Shown: one piece after another, positions 34,886-42,668 of the stretch | How positions within the stretch are numbered: position 1 is the stretch's first letter | Layout of the letters: each line of letters opens with the position of its first letter | From: GCA-2718845 sp913041905 | GTDB taxonomy: Bacteria > Pseudomonadota > Gammaproteobacteria > GCA-002705445 > GCA-002716945 | Length of the DNA stretch: 46,569 nucleotides | Direction: 5' to 3' | Assembly: GCA_913041905.1 (NCBI GenBank) | Contig: CAJWJQ010000004.1 | Span: 1-46,569, forward strand | The notes under the pieces: generated by a model | The model's database searches: none | Seen by the model: the letters and a program-made list of their open reading frames with translations, nothing else | Told to the model about the DNA's origin: nothing | Translations under genes and position numbers: made by a program

Positions 34886-35416
34886 ATGACAAATAAACAA
34901 AGAATAGCTTGGTGTATTACTGGCTCTGGCCATTATTTAAAAGAGTCTATAGAAATAATAAATTCTATAGAAAATGTAGACTTATTCTTGAGCCAAGCAG
35001 GTGAAGAAGTTTTAAAATGGTATGATTATGATTTAGACAAATTTAAGTCTAAAGGCATAAAAATTTTTAAAGATATAACTGCTAGCTCCGCTCCAGTAAG
35101 TTTACTATATGAGGGAATATATAATCTTATAGTAGTTTCTCCAGCTACATCTAATACAGTGGCCCAGATGGCGTATGGTTTTTCTGACAATCTAGTTACA
35201 AATATGTTTGCTCAAGCAGGGAAGTGTAAAATTCATTCTATTATTTTTGCTTGCGATACAGAACCTACGGTAATAACACAAGCTCCGAAGAAACTAGTTA
35301 CCTTATATCCTAGAGATATAGAATTAGAAAATTATGAAAAATTAAAAAAATTTGCATTTACTGATGTTGTAAATAATATTGATAGTCTTCACGAGGCTTT
35401 AAAAAAATGGACATAA
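34886..35416 (+). CDS. dmrB: Flavoprotein, probable dihydromethanopterin reductase (DmrB-like)
   Basis: A 176-residue flavin-binding protein of the archaeal-type flavoprotein (AfpA/DmrB) family. WCITGSGHYL is the N-terminal phosphate loop, and SPATSNTVAQMAYGFSDNLVTNMFAQAGK with FACDTEP are the conserved core. DmrB of Burkholderia reduces dihydromethanopterin to H4MPT, replacing the DHFR-like DmrA of Methylobacterium. The neighbours (DHPS-like, DUF447, MfnB) support a role in pterin reduction. The downstream gene overlaps it by 10 bases. Family membership is firm; the exact reaction is inferred from homologues. Confidence 0.7.
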   Translation: MTNKQRIAWCITGSGHYLKESIEIINSIENVDLFLSQAGEEVLKWYDYDLDKFKSKGIKIFKDITASSAPVSLLYEGIYNLIVVSPATSNTVAQMAYGFSDNLVTNMFAQAGKCKIHSIIFACDTEPTVITQAPKKLVTLYPRDIELENYEKLKKFAFTDVVNNIDSLHEALKKWT

Positions 35417-36807
35417 AAGAACATATACTTTTTATAACAGGAAAACTTGCAGAAAAAAATCTTAAAAAAATTTTAGATTGCATAGAAGATAAAAAATTTT
35501 CTTATGAAATAAAAAATTTAAATATCAATGTAGCTGCATTACTAACCACCAAAATGATTGAAAGAAGAATTGGAGATATTTCTAATTTTGATAAAATAAT
35601 TATTCCCGGTAGAGTTAAAGGAGATATTAATGCTTTATCGAAAACACTTAATATTAGCATTGAGAGAGGGCCTGAGGAATTAAAAGATCTGCCAGTCTTA
35701 TTTGGAGGTAAACCTTTAAAATATGATCTTTCAAAATATGAAGTTCATATCTTTGCTGAAATAACTGATGCTTCTTTAATGTCTATTGATCAAATAATTA
35801 ATTTAGCAAAATATTATACAAGTAATGGAGCAGATATTATAGATGTTGGCTGCTTACCTAATCAACCATTCCCGCACCTTGCTGAAGCTATTCAGGAATT
35901 AAAAAACCAAGACTTATATGTTAGCGTAGATTCACATGATAATGATGAGTTAATATTAGGTGGCAAATCTGGTGCGGACTATTTGTTAAGTATAAAATCA
36001 GATAATTTTTATATATTAGATGAGGTAGATTCTTATCCAGTTTTAATACCTAATAAACCTGGAGATATGGATAGTCTTTATGAATGTATTGAAAAATGTT
36101 TAAAAATGAAAAGGACCTTTATCGCAGACTCTATTCTTGACCCAATTAACCATGGTTTTACAGACTCTCTTTTGCGCTATAGTGAATTGCGTAAAAAATA
36201 TCCAGATATCCATATAATGATGGGTACTGGCAATATTACAGAGCTAACCCATGCTGATACAACTGGTATGACTATGCTTCTCATGGGTATAATATCAGAA
36301 TTAAAAATTAACCATATATTAACTACAGAAGTTAGCAATCATTGTAGTACTGTAATCAAAGAAAATGATTTAGCTCGAAGGATAATGCTAGCATCATCAA
36401 CTAATGAAATTACACCTAAACATATACATCCAGGATTGCTTGTCACTCATGGATCAGAAGGCTTTCAGTATAATTTAGATGAAATAGAAGACTTGGCAAA
36501 AAAAATCAAAGATACTAATTACAGAATAATGATTTCAGATAACGGAATAAGTCTTTTTAATAGGGATGGTATTCATACCTACACAAATCCTTATGATTTT
36601 TTTAATCATTTAAATATCGGAAAAGATATTGGGCATGCTTTTTATTTAGGAATGGAGTTAGTTAAAGCTCAAATTGCATTTCAACTTCGTAAAAATTATG
36701 CGCAAGATGAAGAATTAGATTGGGGCTGTTTGTTTGATAAACCAGCTGAAGATAAGTTAACATTTAAAAAGTCTGGACCTACATATAAGAAAAAAAATGA
36801 TACATGA
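35407..36807 (+). CDS. Dihydropteroate synthase-like protein of H4MPT synthesis (DUF6513 type)
   Basis: A 466-residue protein with an N-terminal region unlike folate enzymes and a central TIM-barrel resembling dihydropteroate synthase: AKYYTSNGADIIDVGCLPNQPF corresponds to the pterin-binding strands, followed by LYVSVDSHDNDELI. In H4MPT-making bacteria this protein is found in the C1 gene islands. A plausible role is condensing the pterin pyrophosphate with the ribofuranosyl-aminobenzene phosphate in place of p-aminobenzoate, as proposed for archaeal counterparts. That role is an inference from fold and context. It overlaps dmrB by 10 and the DUF447 gene by 11 bases. Confidence 0.8.
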   Translation: MDIKEHILFITGKLAEKNLKKILDCIEDKKFSYEIKNLNINVAALLTTKMIERRIGDISNFDKIIIPGRVKGDINALSKTLNISIERGPEELKDLPVLFGGKPLKYDLSKYEVHIFAEITDASLMSIDQIINLAKYYTSNGADIIDVGCLPNQPFPHLAEAIQELKNQDLYVSVDSHDNDELILGGKSGADYLLSIKSDNFYILDEVDSYPVLIPNKPGDMDSLYECIEKCLKMKRTFIADSILDPINHGFTDSLLRYSELRKKYPDIHIMMGTGNITELTHADTTGMTMLLMGIISELKINHILTTEVSNHCSTVIKENDLARRIMLASSTNEITPKHIHPGLLVTHGSEGFQYNLDEIEDLAKKIKDTNYRIMISDNGISLFNRDGIHTYTNPYDFFNHLNIGKDIGHAFYLGMELVKAQIAFQLRKNYAQDEELDWGCLFDKPAEDKLTFKKSGPTYKKKNDT

Positions 36808-37372
36808 AGTCATAATTATAACAATTTCTCAAGATAATTTAGTACATATGGCTCCTATGGGCATTAAAATGGATGATAAACATCTATATATTTCTCCTTT
36901 TAAACCTTCGAAAACTTTAGATAATTTGTTAAGCATGAATAAGGCAACAATAAATTTCACTGATGACACAAGAGTCTTTGCTGGAATAGTGACTGGAGAA
37001 AAAAAAGATTGGCCATTGATTAAAAATAATTCTTTTGGTATCCCTATACTTAAAAATACAAATACTCATTATGATGTGGCTGTCATAGATATAAATGATG
37101 ATAAAACAAGACCAAAAATAAAATGTGCCATTATTGAAAAGAAAATACATAAACCTTTCCTTGGGTTTAATAGAGCACAATTTTCAGTTATAGAAGCAGC
37201 TGTTCTTGCTAGTAGATTAGGGATGATTTCAACGGAAAAAATTATAATGGAAATTAATTATTTAAAAATAGGTATTGATAAAACATCAGGACCAAATGAA
37301 TTAGAATCCTGGAAATGGATAAATAAAAAAATAAATAGTTTTATAAGTAAGGAAAATAAAAAAAATGGTTAA
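36797..37372 (+). CDS. DUF447 family protein (flavin-reductase-like fold)
   Basis: A 191-residue protein with an FMN-binding split-barrel-type N-terminus (VHMAPMGIKMDDKHLYISPFKPSKTLDNL) and the block FLGFNRAQFSVIEAAVLASRLGM, both typical of DUF447. Members occur in methanogens and in bacteria with the H4MPT pathway; the activity is unknown. The overlaps with both neighbours indicate cotranslation in the cofactor operon. A flavin-linked role in H4MPT or methanofuran synthesis is inference. Confidence 0.75.
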   Translation: MIHEVIIITISQDNLVHMAPMGIKMDDKHLYISPFKPSKTLDNLLSMNKATINFTDDTRVFAGIVTGEKKDWPLIKNNSFGIPILKNTNTHYDVAVIDINDDKTRPKIKCAIIEKKIHKPFLGFNRAQFSVIEAAVLASRLGMISTEKIIMEINYLKIGIDKTSGPNELESWKWINKKINSFISKENKKNG

Positions 37373-38069
37373 ATTTTTGGCAAGTATAAGCAATATTGAT
37401 GAAGCACATCAAATTAAACACTGTGATATTGACATCATAGATTTAAAAAATATAGATGACGGAGCATTGGGGTATGTTGGAATTAATGCTGTATCTAATA
37501 TTTCAAAAATTTTAAACAAACATATTTTAAGTGTAACAATGGGAAATGAAGAAAATCCTAATACCTTAAAATATATATATAATGTTAAACAGGTGATTAA
37601 TCAAAATATTGAATTTATAAAAATTGGATTATTTGATAAAAAATTTATTAACCAACATAAAGAATTTATCAAAAAAATTAATTTTAAAAATAGCAAACCA
37701 ATTTGTGTCCTTTTTGCTGATAAAACATTTGATTTTGATATATTAAAAGAAATTATGAATACAGGGTATCATGGGGTAATGATAGATACTCACTATAAAA
37801 ATAATAATTCAACAACAGAGCTGCTAACGATAGAAGATATAAAGGATTTTATTCATATTGTTAGAAAAAATAAAAAATTTAGCGGTGTATCAGGATCTTT
37901 AAAATTAAAACACATTAATCTATTAAAAAAATTACACCCTAACTTTCTTGGGTTTAGAGGGGTATTATGTGACACCTCATCTAATAGAAAATTATTGAAA
38001 GCAAATTTAGTTGATAGGGTTTCAAAAGAAATTAAGAAGAATGTTTTAATAAATCAAGGAGCGGCTTAA
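37365..38069 (+). CDS. mfnB: (5-formylfuran-3-yl)methyl phosphate synthase MfnB
   Basis: A 234-residue TIM-barrel enzyme of the DUF556 family that makes the furan precursor of methanofuran from two glyceraldehyde-3-phosphates. Conserved strings are LASISNIDEAHQIKHCDIDIIDLKNIDDGALG, with the catalytic lysine in DLKN, and GYHGVMIDTHYKNN and SGVSGSLKLKHI. Its presence implies that the organism makes a methanofuran analogue for the formyltransferase/hydrolase (Fhc) complex, whose genes are not here. Its last 38 bases overlap the 3' end of pabB on the other strand. Confidence 0.88.
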   Translation: MVKFLASISNIDEAHQIKHCDIDIIDLKNIDDGALGYVGINAVSNISKILNKHILSVTMGNEENPNTLKYIYNVKQVINQNIEFIKIGLFDKKFINQHKEFIKKINFKNSKPICVLFADKTFDFDILKEIMNTGYHGVMIDTHYKNNNSTTELLTIEDIKDFIHIVRKNKKFSGVSGSLKLKHINLLKKLHPNFLGFRGVLCDTSSNRKLLKANLVDRVSKEIKKNVLINQGAA

Positions 38070-39399
38070 TCTTATCAAAGGTTTCTTTATATTCAGATTC
38101 TACCTCTGAATCATAAACAATGCCTCCGCCACCCCAAAAATATAAATTATTATCCTTGGCAACTATAGTTCGTATAGCTATATTCAAATCTGTTTTATTA
38201 TTAAAGCTTATGTATCCAATAGATCCACAATATACGCTCCTATTACTTGGTTCTAATTCATTAATAATTTGCATCGCTCTAATTTTAGGAGCGCCTGTAA
38301 TTGATCCTCCGGGAAAACAACCACGCAAAAGTTTATATATATTACTATTTTTTGCAATCACACCTTTAACGGTACTGACCAAATGATGAACGTTAGCAAA
38401 TGTTTCAATTTTAAAAAGTTCTTTAACTTCTACCGTCCCAAATTCACAGTTTCTTCCAAGATCATTTCTAAGCAAATCAACTATCATTAAATTTTCTGCC
38501 TTTTCTTTATCAGAAGAAGTTAATTCCAAAATAGATTTTTTATTCACGTTAGGGTCTTTTGAAACAGGTCTAGTGCCTTTTATAGGTTTAGTTACTACAA
38601 CATTATTATTAGTTAATAAAAATCTTTCTGGGGAAAAGCACATTATTGTCATAAATGGCATATTAATATAAGCAGAATAAGGAGAACTATAAGTTGGCAA
38701 AATGCTATTGAATATAGACCAACAACTACCACTATATTCAAGGGAAAATCTTTGAGAAAAGTTTATTTGATAACAATCTCCATTTTTTATATATGATTGA
38801 ATTTTTTCAAATTTTGATTTGTATTCTTCAAAAGATATATTTGATTTACAAGTAGAAGTTATTTGATATTTTTCATTTTGTATTTCATTTATTTCGTTTT
38901 TTTCAAGACATGATTTTAAAAATATAATAATATCAGTTTCCAATGAATAGACTAAAGTTGTTATTTTTTCAAAATGATCAATAACTATGGACCAATCATA
39001 AATTCCATAAGCCATTAGAGGGATGTCAATATCATTGTTATTTTGCTTGATATTTTCATAATGATTTCCTAAATCATATGATAAATATCCAATCGCACCT
39101 CCTACAAAGGGCAGGTCTGTTATATCTGATTTATATTTATCCATTAGTTTGTGTAATACTACTATTGGGTCTTCTTTTATTTCTTCTATTCCCTTTTTAT
39201 TCTCTACAACAGTTTTATCTTTATAAGCATATATTTTTTCAATTGGATCAGAAGTTAAAATATCATATCTCTCATGTTGAAACATTTGGTTATTACTGCA
39301 TAACAAAGTCGACCAATTTCTATCTTCTATTAAAGAAAATATTTTCTTAGAATCACAATAATATTTATAATCTATTCTTTTTTGTTTCATCATATTCAT
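38032..39399 (-). CDS. pabB: Aminodeoxychorismate synthase component I PabB
   Basis: A 455-residue chorismate-utilising enzyme giving 4-amino-4-deoxychorismate on the way to p-aminobenzoate. The C-terminal catalytic domain has NGDCYQINFSQRF, the lysine motif KPIKGTRPVSKD typical of PabB (PIKGT rather than the anthranilate synthase PIAGT), LLRNDLGRNCEFGTV and GGSITGAPKIRAMQI. There is no fused PabA or PabC domain. Its place in the C1 island suggests it supplies PABA for H4MPT as well as folate. The start lies within the 3' end of the hydantoinase-like gene; ATGs at 39393 and 39390 are also possible. Confidence 0.9.
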   Translation of the reverse strand: MNMMKQKRIDYKYYCDSKKIFSLIEDRNWSTLLCSNNQMFQHERYDILTSDPIEKIYAYKDKTVVENKKGIEEIKEDPIVVLHKLMDKYKSDITDLPFVGGAIGYLSYDLGNHYENIKQNNNDIDIPLMAYGIYDWSIVIDHFEKITTLVYSLETDIIIFLKSCLEKNEINEIQNEKYQITSTCKSNISFEEYKSKFEKIQSYIKNGDCYQINFSQRFSLEYSGSCWSIFNSILPTYSSPYSAYINMPFMTIMCFSPERFLLTNNNVVVTKPIKGTRPVSKDPNVNKKSILELTSSDKEKAENLMIVDLLRNDLGRNCEFGTVEVKELFKIETFANVHHLVSTVKGVIAKNSNIYKLLRGCFPGGSITGAPKIRAMQIINELEPSNRSVYCGSIGYISFNNKTDLNIAIRTIVAKDNNLYFWGGGGIVYDSEVESEYKETFDKIKPLLDLLKHSS

Positions 39400-40429
39400 T
39401 TTTTATGAGGTGCGATAGGGCAAAAGCTGGCACAACATCGGATACATCTATTATGCCCTTTTTCTTTTTTATATCTACATAATCCATAAAATCCTGATAA
39501 TCCCATTTATTTTTTTTGCTAATTATTCTAATTAATTCCCTACCAACCCCCATGCCAATTATTTTTAATCCTTTAATTTTAGGATACTTATCTTTTATAT
39601 GATAATTAATAATATAATCAATTTGGCTCAAATGAATAGACATAATTTTTTTTGATAAAGATAAAATGGTATTTTCATATGGTTTAGAATAGTCAAATCC
39701 AAAAATTCTAGATAATCTTCTCATGGAATAATAATAAGTTTTTGGTCTATTATCCGAACTATTTGTATAGTTATTCTTAGACAGTATTACTGACAGAACA
39801 TTATAAATATCAGCTATGGAAGCAAAATTTTCAGGGATTATATTATAAACTTTATTTCTAATTTTAATCTTATTAACAATAGCTGAAATAGGTGTTCGTA
39901 GACAACCTGTATACATCAGCTCAGATGATGTAAGTCCAGTAAAATCATTTTTTCTTTTATTAATAATTTGATTATCTTTAATTAATAAAATGTCTGTTGT
40001 TGTAGAGCCTAAATCTATGCCAATGATATTTTTATTATAATTCTTTAAGTATGTAGCGGCTGCAAGCCAATTCATAGATGCAATTAAACCAGAAGATATA
40101 TTTTTATTTATCTTTATAAATTTTTCATTTTTTGAAAATACATAATTATCAGATCTTTGATTATTAAAAAATGATAATATTTTTTTAACCCCTAGGTCTC
40201 GAGTTGGAAAAATATCACACGTTTCTCCTGACATAGATATGGCATTGATTATGTTATATTTGTTTGAAAATTTTTTATGTGTTTCACTAACAAATTTCTG
40301 AATTTCCTTGGTTGTTCTCCATAGCTCGAATGATTTAATTTTGCAGTCAATAGTATTGTCATTTAATGCGCAATACTTAGTATTAGCGCCCCCAATATCC
40401 CAACCCATAAATATGTTTCTTTTTTTCAT
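39365..40429 (-). CDS. H4MPT-linked C1 transfer protein, hydantoinase/oxoprolinase-like
   Basis: A 354-residue protein with the ASKHA (actin-like) ATPase motifs GWDIGGANTKYCAL at the N-terminus and IGIDLGSTTTDILLI near residue 140. It matches the conserved, uncharacterised family of hydantoinase/oxoprolinase-like proteins that is restricted to organisms with H4MPT-linked C1 metabolism. It starts in an ATGA overlap with the ATP-grasp gene upstream. A kinase-like or ATP-dependent step in H4MPT or methanofuran synthesis is likely, but the reaction is unknown. Confidence 0.8.
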   Translation of the reverse strand: MKKRNIFMGWDIGGANTKYCALNDNTIDCKIKSFELWRTTKEIQKFVSETHKKFSNKYNIINAISMSGETCDIFPTRDLGVKKILSFFNNQRSDNYVFSKNEKFIKINKNISSGLIASMNWLAAATYLKNYNKNIIGIDLGSTTTDILLIKDNQIINKRKNDFTGLTSSELMYTGCLRTPISAIVNKIKIRNKVYNIIPENFASIADIYNVLSVILSKNNYTNSSDNRPKTYYYSMRRLSRIFGFDYSKPYENTILSLSKKIMSIHLSQIDYIINYHIKDKYPKIKGLKIIGMGVGRELIRIISKKNKWDYQDFMDYVDIKKKKGIIDVSDVVPAFALSHLIKNEYDETKKNRL

Positions 40430-41376
40430 GTTTTAAATAATAACGATTTGCCGCTCATCACATTCTTTTGATATTTTGATTTAATAATTAAATCTATAAT
40501 GTTGATGCCAATTGTCTCATAAATACCAATAAATGATGTTGTTAGTCTTGGGTTAATTTCTACTACAATCATTTTTCCTTTTTGGATAATAATATCTATT
40601 CCGATATATCCTCTTAGGCCAGGGAATGATTTCATAATTAGAAATATCAAAGAGTTTATTTTAGGGTGAAAGTTATGTGGCACATTAACGTGTAAATTGG
40701 TTAGCTTTACCATGTTGTCAGCATATATTTCTAATTTCTGTTTATTAACACTCAATAGATTATAGTTGTTTTTATTAAAAAATAAACACAGGCTATAATT
40801 TTCACCATTAATATATGGCTGTACTATTTTATCTAAGTCATTACTTTTTATATCACTATTTTTTTTAATTATTTTAATGTATGAGCAACCAGCCCCATGT
40901 CTATCCTTTACAATGGATCTTTTGCTGTTTAGCTTTAATCGGCTTGTTAATAATCTTGTTTTTATCGTTGGGATATTATTGTTTTTACATGCTTTATAAA
41001 ATAATAATTTGTCAGAAAGTAATTTAATAGTTTTTGAGTCAGAGAGAATAAAGTTCAAATGATGGTTTTCAAGAAAACTTGCATAATGAAAGAGGTTTAA
41101 GTCAATTTCAGGTGCTATTGGCAATATATAATCATATTTTTTTAATAAGGATGTATTAAAAATTTCTTTATGAGACTTAATTTTAATAGCTTTTTTAAAA
41201 TTATCATCTTTTATTCTATAATCTTGAAAATAATCATACTCAAAGTATTGTGATTTCTCACATTCTTGATATACATATGAGGTCATTAATGTTGCCTCAT
41301 GGAGCAGTGTAGAAGTTAAATCTTCATTTATTAATCCACCTCCTGTAATATATTCATATATTAAAATCTTATGCAT
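40426..41376 (-). CDS. ATP-grasp protein, possible cofactor amino acid ligase (MfnD-like)
   Basis: A 316-residue ATP-grasp protein. The N-terminal ILIYEYITGGGL is followed by the nucleotide-binding SIVKDRHGAGCSYIKII and the metal-binding GYIGIDIIIQKGKMIVVEINPRLTTS. The overall pattern (short N-terminal EYxTGGG motif, 300-320 residues) resembles archaeal MfnD, the tyramine-glutamate ligase of methanofuran synthesis, and ATP-grasp proteins of bacterial H4MPT islands. Its ATG is immediately divergent from the HisA-like gene. The substrate is not established; ligation of glutamate to the methanofuran analogue is a reasonable inference. Confidence 0.75.
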   Translation of the reverse strand: MHKILIYEYITGGGLINEDLTSTLLHEATLMTSYVYQECEKSQYFEYDYFQDYRIKDDNFKKAIKIKSHKEIFNTSLLKKYDYILPIAPEIDLNLFHYASFLENHHLNFILSDSKTIKLLSDKLLFYKACKNNNIPTIKTRLLTSRLKLNSKRSIVKDRHGAGCSYIKIIKKNSDIKSNDLDKIVQPYINGENYSLCLFFNKNNYNLLSVNKQKLEIYADNMVKLTNLHVNVPHNFHPKINSLIFLIMKSFPGLRGYIGIDIIIQKGKMIVVEINPRLTTSFIGIYETIGINIIDLIIKSKYQKNVMSGKSLLFKT

Positions 41377-41379
41377 GCT

Positions 41380-42063
41380 ATGGATATAATTCCTGTTTTA
41401 GACATATTAAATAGTCAAGTAGTTAAAGCTGTTAAAGGCAATAGAGACGTTTATCAACCAATCAATAAACAATTATACAATACTACGGACCCAAGGGATA
41501 TAATTTATCTTATAGTTAAAAAGTTTAAGCCTAGCATTATTTACATAGCTGACCTCAATGCAATAATAGATAATAATGTAAGTCACGAATTAATTGAGCT
41601 TATTCTAAAAAAATTTCCAAAAATACAATTTTGGATTGACTCTGGTTTAAATAAAATAAAATTATCAAAAAATTTTAAAAATTATGTACCAGTGTTTTGT
41701 GGGGAAAAATCTATTGGTTTTGAATTATTGTCAAAAAAATATGAAGATTATATTTGCTCGTTAGATTTTAAAGATAATTTTTTAGGATCTAAACCAATTT
41801 ATAAACATATAAGACATATGCCAAAAAAAATTATATTAATGGATTTAATGCAGGTTGGCTCAGATAACAAGTTTAACCTTAAAATTGCAAACAAATTTAT
41901 TAAAAATGATAAGAAGGATTATTATATTGCAGGTGGAATTAAAAAAGTATTAGATATTAAAAAAGCTAAACAAATTGGAGCAAAAGGAGTGCTTGTATCC
42001 TCAATTCTTCATCAAAGCAAGCTAACAAAGATGTTTATTCAAAAAGAAAAAACCAGCCTATAA
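41380..42063 (+). CDS. HisA/HisF-like TIM-barrel protein of the C1 island
   Basis: A 227-residue HisA-like barrel. IIPVLDILNSQVVKAVKGNRDVYQPI carries the aspartate corresponding to the HisA general acid/base, SLDFKDN the second aspartate position, and YYIAGGIKKVLDI and GAKGVLVSSILH the two phosphate-binding loops. HisA-like paralogues recur in bacterial H4MPT clusters, so a role in cofactor synthesis rather than histidine synthesis is likely. The ATG at 41380 fits HisA N-termini; one at 41371 would overlap the start of the divergent ATP-grasp gene. The stop codon lies in the loop of the downstream terminator. Confidence 0.78.
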   Translation: MDIIPVLDILNSQVVKAVKGNRDVYQPINKQLYNTTDPRDIIYLIVKKFKPSIIYIADLNAIIDNNVSHELIELILKKFPKIQFWIDSGLNKIKLSKNFKNYVPVFCGEKSIGFELLSKKYEDYICSLDFKDNFLGSKPIYKHIRHMPKKIILMDLMQVGSDNKFNLKIANKFIKNDKKDYYIAGGIKKVLDIKKAKQIGAKGVLVSSILHQSKLTKMFIQKEKTSL

Positions 42064-42078
42064 TTACTAGGCTGGTTT
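42050..42078 (-). terminator. Intrinsic terminator of fae (possibly bidirectional)
   Basis: An 11-bp perfect stem, AAACCAGCCTA with TAGGCTGGTTT around a 7-base loop, is followed on the minus strand by TTTTTTCTTTTT, making a strong terminator for fae. On the plus strand the following T-tract is weaker, but the stem covers the last codons and stop of the HisA-like gene. Confidence 0.88.
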
Positions 42079-42096
42079 AATCAAAAGTTTTTGCTA

Positions 42097-42618
42097 TTAA
42101 CCTTGTCCTGAGAAAGGATGTTGTTTAGCATCTGCGTTAGCAACTACTTCATCAGCTGTTGGTGAGCCTTTAACTGCTCTTTCAATAGCCTCTTTAACTG
42201 CTTTATAGTTATACTCATATATTCTGCCGTCATCAGCAGCATCCCAATGGATGAATACTCCTACGCAGATAAAACAATCATTAGCTTCGGCTGCTGGAAT
42301 TGTTCCATCTTTAACACTGTCAGCGACTGCCATTGATACGGCTGCCTGCGCAGGGCCAAACATTTGCACTGCTTGTTTAGCGCCTTTAATAGTAACTTTG
42401 TTGAACATTACAGTTGCAGGTTTTACCATAAGGTTTGGTTGAGAGACTGCAAGAAGTGATGTAAAACCATCTTTGTTATTACATAATGTATTACAAAATG
42501 CATCTTCTACAGCTGAACCACGAGGCCCTATAAGTAAGTCAATGTGTGCAATCTCGTTATCGCCACCTTCAGTTACAACTAGGCTTTCACCTGTTAGTAC
42601 TTTGTCTATTACTGCCAT
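42097..42618 (-). CDS. fae: Formaldehyde-activating enzyme Fae
   Basis: A 173-residue enzyme that condenses formaldehyde with H4MPT to methylene-H4MPT. The whole sequence is typical: GEIAHIDLLIGPRG-like (here EIAHIDLLIGPRGSAVEDAF), LLAVSQPNLMVKPATVMFNKVTI, QMFGPAQAAVSMAVADSV and FIHWDAADDGRIYEYNYKA, ending with the usual QHPFSGQG. It has a strong ribosome-binding site (AAAGGAGAT, four bases before ATG) and its own terminator, and more GC-rich codons than its neighbours, all consistent with high expression. Confidence 0.98.
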   Translation of the reverse strand: MAVIDKVLTGESLVVTEGGDNEIAHIDLLIGPRGSAVEDAFCNTLCNNKDGFTSLLAVSQPNLMVKPATVMFNKVTIKGAKQAVQMFGPAQAAVSMAVADSVKDGTIPAAEANDCFICVGVFIHWDAADDGRIYEYNYKAVKEAIERAVKGSPTADEVVANADAKQHPFSGQG

Positions 42619-42637
42619 TATTATCTCCTTTTATTTA

Positions 42638-42666
42638 ATTTTAGAGGGTCTACTTTTAAACCTTAA
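42638..42666 (-). promoter_or_regulatory. Possible fae promoter
   Basis: On the minus strand, TTAAGG (42666-42661), a 17-base spacer and TAAAAT (42643-42638) lie in the 50-base gap between the CitG-like gene and fae. The start point would leave a leader of only about a dozen bases, which still contains the ribosome-binding site. The match is moderate, so fae may also be read from the upstream operon. Confidence 0.3.
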
Positions 42667-42668
42667 CT

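Noticed and set aside
41371..42063. HisA-like gene as the histidine-pathway hisA
   Set aside because: No histidine genes are nearby, the sequence diverges from HisA outside the phosphate loops, and HisA-like paralogues are typical of H4MPT islands. It remains possible but less likely.
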